From JBAZGH01 sp041652935 (lineage in GTDB: Bacteria > Patescibacteriota > Patescibacteriia > Patescibacteriales > XYC2-FULL-47-12), in contig JBAZGH010000018.1 in the NCBI GenBank assembly GCA_041652935.1, forward strand, positions 1 through 19,434: a DNA stretch of 19,434 bases, given 5' to 3'. The position numbers were made by a program, and so were the translations under genes. Below the pieces are notes generated by a model. It saw only the letters and a program-made list of their open reading frames with translations, made no database searches and was not told the origin of the DNA. Shown piece after piece: positions 12,985-18,359 of the stretch. Each line of letters begins with the position of its first letter. The first letter of the stretch is position 1.

Positions 12985-13519
12985 TATGCTGTCTTTAAAC
13001 CTGCTTTCCAACGAACAAAAACAAGAAATAAAAATCCAGCGGACTAATGTTTACTTAAAGCATACCTCCGCCGTCATAATGATTGCTATTTTTATATCAG
13101 GAGCTATATTTATCGCGGCTGAAAAAATTTTGGAAAATAATTTCGATAAAGCTTCGGCGATAATAAACCAACGGACTGAATACGAATTCAGTGAAAAAAT
13201 ATCGGGGGTAAATTCTTTGGCCGGATTTATAAACAGCCTGGACAGCGGCCACTATGAATGGTCGCAGCTGCTCTCTGATATAACCGAGAGGGCGCCGGCG
13301 GGAATAAAAATAAGCATACTGGAGGTAAGCCAGGATACCGGATCTGTTTCCATGCGGGGATTTTCCCCAAACAGGGAAAAACTCTTGGAATATAAAAATA
13401 ATCTGGAAAAAATAATATTTTTAGAGCAGGTCCGGCTTCCTATTCAGCAGCTCTCACAGAAGGAAAATATAGATTTTACAATAAATATAAAACTGGATTT
13501 AGAAAATTTTTACAAATAA
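12974..13519 (+). CDS. pilN: Type IV pilus alignment protein PilN
   Basis: PilN is a bitopic inner-membrane protein: a short cytoplasmic tail binds PilM and the outer part pairs with PilO. The tail has the SLNLLSNEQK motif (residues 7-16), the equivalent of the conserved INLLP. One membrane helix lies about 31-49, followed by a coiled-coil stretch and a ferredoxin-like domain containing WSQLLSDITERAPAGIKISIL, a clear PilN signature. At 181 aa it is typical. The ATG at 12974 lies inside the end of pilM, with GAGGGG about 8 bases upstream, so translation is coupled to pilM. The pilM C-terminal frame must therefore be translated for efficient pilN expression, which bears on how the pilM frameshift is read. 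pilO follows three bases after the stop. Confidence 0.9.
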   Translation: MKYNMLSLNLLSNEQKQEIKIQRTNVYLKHTSAVIMIAIFISGAIFIAAEKILENNFDKASAIINQRTEYEFSEKISGVNSLAGFINSLDSGHYEWSQLLSDITERAPAGIKISILEVSQDTGSVSMRGFSPNREKLLEYKNNLEKIIFLEQVRLPIQQLSQKENIDFTINIKLDLENFYK

Positions 13520-13522
13520 ATT

Positions 13523-14077
13523 ATGGTTGAAGCCGCAAAAAAAATACAGGAAAAATTTAATCAAATCAGCGTAAAAAACTTCATTTTCTGCTGTTTGTTT
13601 TTAATTGTCTTGCTGTTTATTTTCGTTTATCCGGCATTCCAAAAAATATCCTTATTAGCCCGGCAGACGCGCGACCTTAAAAATAGCGCTCTGGCTCAGG
13701 GAAAAAATGAAAGCGTCCGAGAAGCGACCGGCGATTATAAACAATACGAACCAAAACTGGCTTTATTAAACCAGGCGATAATAGCAAAGGACCGGGAATT
13801 GGAATTTATTACTTTATTGGAAGAAAAAGCGGCATTGCGCAATCTTGAGCAAAAAATCAATATTAATGAAGCTCAAGGAATAGAGGGCGCTAACTATTTT
13901 AAAATTCCAATATTAATATCCCTCGCGGGGCAATTCAAAGATGAGTTGGATTATCTGCAGGATTTAGAGATGATTTCTTTTTATGTTAATGTTAAAAAAA
14001 TAACTTTAAGCAACTCTGCTGAAAACTCGGCCACTACAACCAACATGGTGCTTTTAGCGGATACTTTTTGGCGATAA
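13523..14077 (+). CDS. pilO: Type IV pilus alignment protein PilO
   Basis: PilO is the partner of PilN in the inner-membrane alignment complex. It has a short cytoplasmic N-terminus, one membrane helix (about 18-37), a coiled coil through residue 95, and a ferredoxin-like domain with the pattern IPILISLAGQFKDELDYLQD followed by ISFYVNVKKITL. Its length, 184 aa, is slightly under the usual 200. It is assigned from topology, the conserved domain pattern and its place after pilN. There is no pilP or pilQ after it, unlike in didermic bacteria; a small membrane-protein gene follows instead. The start has no Shine-Dalgarno site but lies 3 bases after the pilN stop, favouring coupled translation. 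Confidence 0.87.
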   Translation: MVEAAKKIQEKFNQISVKNFIFCCLFLIVLLFIFVYPAFQKISLLARQTRDLKNSALAQGKNESVREATGDYKQYEPKLALLNQAIIAKDRELEFITLLEEKAALRNLEQKININEAQGIEGANYFKIPILISLAGQFKDELDYLQDLEMISFYVNVKKITLSNSAENSATTTNMVLLADTFWR

Positions 14078-14079
14078 AT

Positions 14080-14361
14080 ATGGACTTAAAAGAATTCTTC
14101 AACTATTTTATTTTAAAACTGGCGAAATACCACCTGTTTTTTTCCGTGGTTTCCACTTCTTTGATTATGCTGGTTTCTTTAATTTTTATCTTTAAGCTGT
14201 TTTTTGTCCCGATGAACGACATTTATGATATCTATAAACTAAGCTCTGAAATTAATAATTATCCCTCCATAGACGCTAAAAAAGTGGACAGCGCTTACGA
14301 AAGCTTGAATAAAAAAATCAACCGGGAACGAATTCCAGTTGATGATATTATCTTCCCTTAA
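14080..14361 (+). CDS. Small single-pass membrane protein ending the pil operon, 93 aa
   Basis: I do not recognise a family. The protein has a short N-terminal segment, one hydrophobic helix (about 19-43), then a 50-residue charged region with heptad-like spacing (IYDIYKLSSEINNYPSI) outside the membrane. I chose the ATG at 14080, two bases after the pilO stop, over a TTG at 14068 inside pilO. Its position is that of pilP in didermic pilus operons, but it has no lipobox cysteine or PilP domain. A helper for PilN/PilO is possible by context. It ends 6 bases from the convergent NifU-like gene, with no terminator between them, so the two messages probably overlap. Confidence 0.7.
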   Translation: MDLKEFFNYFILKLAKYHLFFSVVSTSLIMLVSLIFIFKLFFVPMNDIYDIYKLSSEINNYPSIDAKKVDSAYESLNKKINRERIPVDDIIFP

Positions 14362-14367
14362 CCACCC

Positions 14368-14607
14368 CTAGACTGCTTCAACTTCTTTAACTTCCGACAC
14401 AGCTTGTTTTAATTCTTCCTCTATCCCCTGTTTCAATGTCATTTGCGCCATCGGGCAGCCGACGCAATGGCCCTGCATTTTTACCTTAACGATTCCTTTT
14501 TTTTCATCAAAATCAACAAACTCAACATCGCCACCATGACCCTGTAAAGCGGGTCTTATTTTATCTAAAGAAGATTTTATATTTTTAATTGTTTTTTCTT
14601 TATTCAT
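14368..14607 (-). CDS. NifU-like Fe-S scaffold protein, 79 aa
   Basis: A free-standing NifU C-terminal domain. It can carry a [4Fe-4S] or [2Fe-2S] cluster and pass it to target proteins in the cytoplasm. The family motif is clear: LDKIRPALQGHGGDVEFVDF (residues 14-33), then GHCVGCPMAQMTLKQGIE with cluster-binding Cys48 and Cys51. The length is normal for the Nfu type. No Shine-Dalgarno site is present at 14607; the leader consists of palindromic element copy B. The gene is alone on its strand and convergent with the pil operon. A role in cluster delivery is from the family; the partner enzymes are not in this window. Confidence 0.92.
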   Translation of the reverse strand: MNKEKTIKNIKSSLDKIRPALQGHGGDVEFVDFDEKKGIVKVKMQGHCVGCPMAQMTLKQGIEEELKQAVSEVKEVEAV

Positions 14608-14610
14608 ACG

Positions 14611-14720
14611 TTTTAAATTTTCAATTTCTAATTTTCAATTTTCAAACAATGCTATAATTTTTTAATTTTCAAACACGGCGTCGTGTTTAAAAATTAATTC
14701 ATTAAAAATTGAAAATTAAG
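14611..14720. repeat. Long palindromic element, copy B
   Basis: The centre is a perfect AAACACG-GCGT-CGTGTTT hairpin (14671-14688). The left arm matches the inverted right arm of copy A (CAAACAAT, TATAATTTTT, AATTTTC). The right arm contains TTTAAAAATTAATTCATTAA, the inverse of copy A's left arm, so this copy is flipped. The right arm is shorter, lacking the CAAACAATTT part. It lies between the NifU-like gene and the L,D-transpeptidase gene. Confidence 0.75.
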
Positions 14721-14747
14721 AAACCATTTCTTGTTTAAAACTTATAA

Positions 14748-15491
14748 TTAGTTTACGTAAACTTTAGTTCCTATCTCCCCAAAATTATATACCTCCTCGG
14801 CCGCGCCCACTCCCAAACGGACGCAGCCGTGGGAAACCGGAACGCCTAAACTATTTTCCCCTTCTTTATGCCCGTTGGGCCATTCTGGCAATTCATGTAT
14901 TCCCTGCCCCCGCCAGTTAAACATCATCCAAAAAGGCATCCACAATTTAGCCGCGTAAGACCATCGGCGCGGGCTTTTTTCTATTACGGCAAATTCGCCC
15001 TTCTGCGTTTCCATTCCCGCCATGCCGGTTGAAATTTGAAATAATCCCAAGCGCACATCGCCTAAATTATAAGATAAAAGCTGATTTCTAGTATCAATAA
15101 AAATTTTCTTTTCCAGTTTTATATCGCCGGCGCTCGCCGGGTCATAACCGTCCTTAACCTCTGCTCCGTCAGTAAATCCGTCGCCGTCAGTATCAATAAT
15201 AGTCGGATTAGATTTAAAGGCCAGTTCCAGCTTATCACTTAACCCGTCATTGTCAAAATCATTGTCTTCCAGTTTAACATTATTTCCGGAATAAGGCGAG
15301 TAGCCGTTATTTAATTCAATCCAATCGTTATAGCCGTCGTTGTCAGTATCCGGATTGTCGGGATTTGTAAAATATATATTTATTTCATCGCTATCCGGAA
15401 CGCCGTCGCTGTCGCGGTCGGGCAAAATGTCGCCCAGTGCCAGCTTCGGCAATAAAAAAAATGCTAAAATAAGAAAAAAATATCTTGCCAT
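14748..15491 (-). CDS. Secreted L,D-transpeptidase with calcium-binding repeats
   Basis: The enzyme should cross-link peptidoglycan (3-3 bonds) or attach proteins to it, outside the membrane. A signal peptide (residues 1-20, cut near ALG|D) is followed by four Asp-rich thrombospondin type-3 repeats: DRDSDGVPDSDE (25-36), DTDNDGYNDWIE (48-59), DFDNDGLSDKLE (78-89) and DTDGDGFTDGAE (100-111), each an EF-hand-like calcium loop. The YkuD domain (about 128-247) has the active site GIHE (His199) and SHGCVRL (His221, Cys223, Arg225), complete. The combination suggests a calcium-stiffened stalk presenting the enzyme (inference). No Shine-Dalgarno site is seen. It is divergent from truD across 50 bases that hold a palindromic -10. 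Confidence 0.9.
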   Translation of the reverse strand: MARYFFLILAFFLLPKLALGDILPDRDSDGVPDSDEINIYFTNPDNPDTDNDGYNDWIELNNGYSPYSGNNVKLEDNDFDNDGLSDKLELAFKSNPTIIDTDGDGFTDGAEVKDGYDPASAGDIKLEKKIFIDTRNQLLSYNLGDVRLGLFQISTGMAGMETQKGEFAVIEKSPRRWSYAAKLWMPFWMMFNWRGQGIHELPEWPNGHKEGENSLGVPVSHGCVRLGVGAAEEVYNFGEIGTKVYVN

Positions 15492-15513
15492 AGAATAATC
15501 ATTATGTTACATT

Positions 15514-15523
15514 TATTATAATA
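15514..15523. promoter_or_regulatory. Shared symmetric -10 between L,D-transpeptidase and truD genes
   Basis: TATTATAATA is its own reverse complement, so it offers a TATAAT on both strands, in the only gap (50 bases) between two divergent genes. No strong -35 is visible in either direction. It may be a bidirectional promoter; both leaders would be very short. Confidence 0.4.
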
Positions 15524-15541
15524 GCATAATTTTTTCCGCTA

Positions 15542-16912
15542 ATGAATATGGTTAAATCAGCCAATCAATTATTACAGGAGGAAAAAGATAAAATAGATAG
15601 ACTCCGCCTTGAAAAACCGGAACTTTTTATGAACGAACGCGCCTTTGAGGAGGATGATGTTCTGCCAAATATAGGAATAACCTCTCTTGAAAAAAATAGG
15701 CCTGCGGGATACATACGCTTTCAGCCGCAGGATTTTATTGTTGAGGAAATGCAGCTAAGCGGAGAAATAAGCTGTATTGAACCAAAAGAAGAAAAAATTG
15801 ACGAACAAAATGGGAGCAATACCCTTTTTGCCGATTTGATAAAAATAGGCATTCCCACTATTGAAGCGACCAGCCGCCTGGCCAACTCCCTGCAAATTCC
15901 GGTTAATAAAATCGGCTATGCCGGAATTAAGGATGCCCGAGCGCTAACCAGCCAAAAAATATCAATTTCCAAAATCAAATATGAAAATTTAAAAGATAAA
16001 AAATTTGAAAGTTTTTTCCTTTCTAATTTTTATTATGATAAAGGAAGCGTCGAGAAAAGCCACCTAGCCGGCAATCGATTTACTATTTTTGTCCGCACGG
16101 AAAACAAAATTGAGGAGAGTTATTTAAAAGAAAAGCTGACTGAATTTAAAAATAACGGCATTTTAAATTATTACCAAACGCAAAGATTCGGCGGAATAAG
16201 GTTAATGAGCCATATTTTAGGAAAGCTTATTTTACAAAAAAAATACGAGCGGACAATAGAAGTTTTACTTACTGAACCGGGCCTTTATGATATACCTATT
16301 ATTATAAATGTGAGGGAAAAAGCAAAAAAATATTACGGCGACTGGAAGAAAATGAAAAATATTTTTAGCGAACTTCCCCGTATCTTCCAGGTTGAACTTC
16401 GAGCGCTTGAATATTTAATAAAAAATAACGATAACTTTATCGGAGCTCTTATTCATATCCAGGACCAGACAACCCTCTGGGTTTACGCTTACGCGAGCTT
16501 ATTATTCAACCGATACTTATCTGAAAATCCTGATTTAAATAAAGAAATACCTCTTTTATTAAGTGACAAAAAAGAAGATAGAAAAATATATCAAAAATGG
16601 TTGGATAAAAATAAAATACTAAATATAGAAGAAGCGCTTTTTCCTTTTAAATTCATTAAGCTCCAAAACCGCCCCACTCCGACTAAAATTTTTCCGGAAG
16701 ACATTATGTTCATGTCTACCTCTGCCGGAGTAATAGTGAGCTTTTTTCTTCCTAAGGGCGCCTATGCCACAACTTTTTTAACCAATTTATTCAAACTCCG
16801 CGAAGGCAATCCTGTGCCGGAATGGATAAATCCGGTAGAATGCGACACTAAAAAATTATTAAAAATCGGCACCTGTGAACCAGCTCTTGAAATTTTAAAA
16901 GATTATATTTAA
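15542..16912 (+). CDS. truD: tRNA pseudouridine synthase TruD, 456 aa
   Basis: TruD converts uridine 13 of certain tRNAs to pseudouridine in the cytoplasm. The catalytic motif is KIGYAGIKDARALTSQ, with Asp131. It is followed by the RNA-binding AGNRFTIFVR (176-185) and NYYQTQRFGG (209-218), then the TRUD insertion domain and, near the C-terminus, STSAGVIVSFFLPKGAYATTFL. At 456 aa it is about 100 longer than E. coli TruD. The extra length includes a charged N-terminal helix (about 1-45) and a larger insertion domain, closer to archaeal proteins of the family. The start at 15542 lacks a Shine-Dalgarno site; an alternative Met is two codons in. It stands alone, ending at a bidirectional terminator. 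Confidence 0.9.
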   Translation: MNMVKSANQLLQEEKDKIDRLRLEKPELFMNERAFEEDDVLPNIGITSLEKNRPAGYIRFQPQDFIVEEMQLSGEISCIEPKEEKIDEQNGSNTLFADLIKIGIPTIEATSRLANSLQIPVNKIGYAGIKDARALTSQKISISKIKYENLKDKKFESFFLSNFYYDKGSVEKSHLAGNRFTIFVRTENKIEESYLKEKLTEFKNNGILNYYQTQRFGGIRLMSHILGKLILQKKYERTIEVLLTEPGLYDIPIIINVREKAKKYYGDWKKMKNIFSELPRIFQVELRALEYLIKNNDNFIGALIHIQDQTTLWVYAYASLLFNRYLSENPDLNKEIPLLLSDKKEDRKIYQKWLDKNKILNIEEALFPFKFIKLQNRPTPTKIFPEDIMFMSTSAGVIVSFFLPKGAYATTFLTNLFKLREGNPVPEWINPVECDTKKLLKIGTCEPALEILKDYI

Positions 16913-16916
16913 TTAC

Positions 16917-16976
16917 AAAAAAAATACCCGGACAAATACTCAAACGCGATTGCGTTTTTTCTTTGCCCGGGGTAAC
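16917..16976. terminator. Bidirectional terminator between truD and the 197-aa gene
   Basis: Outer stem: TACCCGG and CAAA on the left with TTTG and CCGGGGTA on the right, with one bulge and one mismatch. Inner stem: AACGC/GCGTT with loop GATT, then TTTT on the plus strand. Eight A (16917-16924) give eight T on the minus strand. It serves truD and, more strongly, the convergent gene. Confidence 0.8.
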
Positions 16977-16987
16977 TGAGCGATTGG

Positions 16988-17581
16988 TTACTTATCGGCT
17001 TCCAGTCGATAAGTATTTCCTTCAATGACCAGCTGGCGGCTGGGCTCGCTGGTAACGAGCCCTTTCGCCAGATTTATTGTGTCCAGCCGGAACTGTCCGG
17101 CGGACTGGTCTTGGGGGTCGCCGTACTTCAAGTTGCACCAAACCGTGCAATGATTGAAGCGCCGCTTTTCCAGAATCTGGCGGACGGCTTGGGACATTTC
17201 TGCCTCTTCGCCGCCGAGTCGAAATTCCAACGTGTTGACCGAGCCCCTTCCCGGCCGCTCCTGCCAGTGGCCACCGGTATAAACATACCCGCGGTTGGCA
17301 AGCTGCCGGAGGAGTCTGCTTACGCGAACTTCCGGCTCCTTCTTAAAAAGACAGAGGCCAGTGTCCCCTTTTACGCGATAGGCCTGAAATTTAAGGCCTC
17401 TTTTTTCTGCTTCGGACGCGTGCTTCGCGTCCGTTGCCGTTTCATTGAAATCCTTGCGTTCAAGGCCCTCTAACGGGCCCATCGCAAAAATTTTTAGAAG
17501 AATGACTTCTGGTTTCTTCGCAAACACCGCTTGGCGCTTGTGAAGCTCTTCAATTGTAATTTCTGTAGAAGTGATAGCCAT
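16988..17581 (-). CDS. Hypothetical protein, 197 aa, GC-rich gene
   Basis: I recognise no family. The protein is soluble, basic in the middle, with no signal peptide. The centre reads like a winged-helix-sized unit (EVRVSRLLRQLANRGYVYTGGHW, split at about residue 100). The C-terminal half has two nearby cysteines (FNHCTVWCN) and ends in a beta hairpin (RQLVIEGNTYRLEAD). The start is secure: AAGGAG lies 8 bases before the ATG at 17581. A near-consensus promoter is about 200 bases upstream and a strong terminator follows. Sampled stretches are 50-58% G+C, well above neighbouring truD. With the epimerase genes it shares high G+C and a strong Shine-Dalgarno site, suggesting common foreign origin or a distinct expression class. 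Confidence 0.75.
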   Translation of the reverse strand: MAITSTEITIEELHKRQAVFAKKPEVILLKIFAMGPLEGLERKDFNETATDAKHASEAEKRGLKFQAYRVKGDTGLCLFKKEPEVRVSRLLRQLANRGYVYTGGHWQERPGRGSVNTLEFRLGGEEAEMSQAVRQILEKRRFNHCTVWCNLKYGDPQDQSAGQFRLDTINLAKGLVTSEPSRQLVIEGNTYRLEADK

Positions 17582-17681
17582 CGGACCATCTCCTTTCGTA
17601 TCTAGAAATTTTGTAAATCTTTACCGCTTACTGGTTGCTTACTATTATTCATCAACTGCAATCATTATTTATTACTTCATT

Positions 17682-17702
17682 CCCTGCCTGCACGCGGGCG
17701 GG
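17682..17702. repeat. Short GC-rich palindrome, CCTGCCC family
   Basis: CCTGCCTG and CGGGCGGG pair with G-T wobbles around a minimal loop and are followed by ATAATT. It is a shortened relative of 3434-3470 and 11842-11878, inside the leader of the 197-aa gene. Confidence 0.45.
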
Positions 17703-17783
17703 ATAATTACTAGCATAACTACTAAAGCGAAACAACCATAAAGCGATAAAGATTTGTTAAAAAGAACGTTTTGCTATCGTCCT

Positions 17784-17812
17784 AATATATCATACTTTTA
17801 ATAAAATGTCAA
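17784..17812 (-). promoter_or_regulatory. Sigma-70 promoter of the 197-aa gene
   Basis: On the minus strand TTGACA (17812-17807), 17 bases, then TATATT (17789-17784). The start near 17777 leaves a leader of about 195 bases. In it TCGCTTTA occurs twice, 16 bases apart (minus strand, near 17720-17750). Confidence 0.6.
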
Positions 17813-17875
17813 TTATCCTACACTAAAGCTATGGATAAAAAAACAAATTTAAGCTAAAATTAGCAAAAATAACTA

Positions 17876-17924
17876 GTTACTGGTTACTGGTTACTGGTTA
17901 CTAATTACTAGTTACTGGTTACTA
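17876..17924. repeat. Heptad repeat tract, seven 7-base units
   Basis: GTTACTG x3, GTTACTA, ATTACTA, GTTACTG, GTTACTA. The last unit ends two bases before the -35 of the rpmA promoter. It has the same 7-base period and GTTA core as the tract upstream of pilB. Confidence 0.85.
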
Positions 17925-17926
17925 AC

Positions 17927-17955
17927 TTGCTTATTTTAAAAAACTCTGCTATATT
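17927..17955 (+). promoter_or_regulatory. Sigma-70 promoter of rpmA
   Basis: TTGCTT (17927-17932), 17 bases, TATATT (17950-17955). The start near 17962 leaves about 43 leader bases. Much of the 423-base gap on this side is repeat and promoter; no further gene is seen. Confidence 0.55.
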
Positions 17956-18004
17956 ATTAAAGTAACTTTTGACTTTCTGACTTTATAAACTTTAGACTAA
18001 ATTT

Positions 18005-18295
18005 ATGGCACATAAAAAAGCCGGCGGAAGTACAACATTAGGCCGGGATTCAGGACCAAAATATTTAGGCGTTAAACTGCACGACGGCGAAAAAGCAAAA
18101 GTGGGGTCTATTTTAATCCGCCAGCGCGGAACTAAATGGCATCCGGGCAAAAATGTAAAGCGCGGAAATGATGATACTTTATTTTCCTTGATTAACGGTA
18201 TAGTTAAATTTACTACCAAGAAATTAAAAAAATTCAACGGGCAGTTGAAAGATGCGACTATTGTGAATGTCCTTCCGGCCAGTCCAAAAAAATAA
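18005..18295 (+). CDS. rpmA: 50S ribosomal protein L27
   Basis: L27 reaches the peptidyl-transferase centre of the large ribosomal subunit with its N-terminal tail. The sequence follows the family closely: MAHKKAGGSTTLGRDSGPKY, then LGVKLHDGEKAKVGSILIRQ, RGTKWHPGKNVKRGNDDTLF and a C-terminal VKF strand. There is no N-terminal extension of the Firmicutes type that needs a cleaving protease. At 96 aa it is slightly longer than E. coli L27 (85) owing to a basic tail. It is usually paired with rplU (L21), which is absent here; rpmA stands alone with its own promoter and a strong terminator 16 bases after its stop. No Shine-Dalgarno site is present. Confidence 0.97.
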   Translation: MAHKKAGGSTTLGRDSGPKYLGVKLHDGEKAKVGSILIRQRGTKWHPGKNVKRGNDDTLFSLINGIVKFTTKKLKKFNGQLKDATIVNVLPASPKK

Positions 18296-18310
18296 ATAAA
18301 TTCTACATAC

Positions 18311-18342
18311 AAAAAATCCCGCTTAATAAAGCGGGATTTTTT
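18311..18342. terminator. Strong bidirectional terminator after rpmA
   Basis: AAAAAATCCCGCTT and AAGCGGGATTTTTT are exact inverse complements around AATA. The stem and flanking A/T runs serve rpmA and the convergent surface-protein gene. Confidence 0.93.
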
Positions 18343-18359
18343 AGTTTATTAAAATTGAA

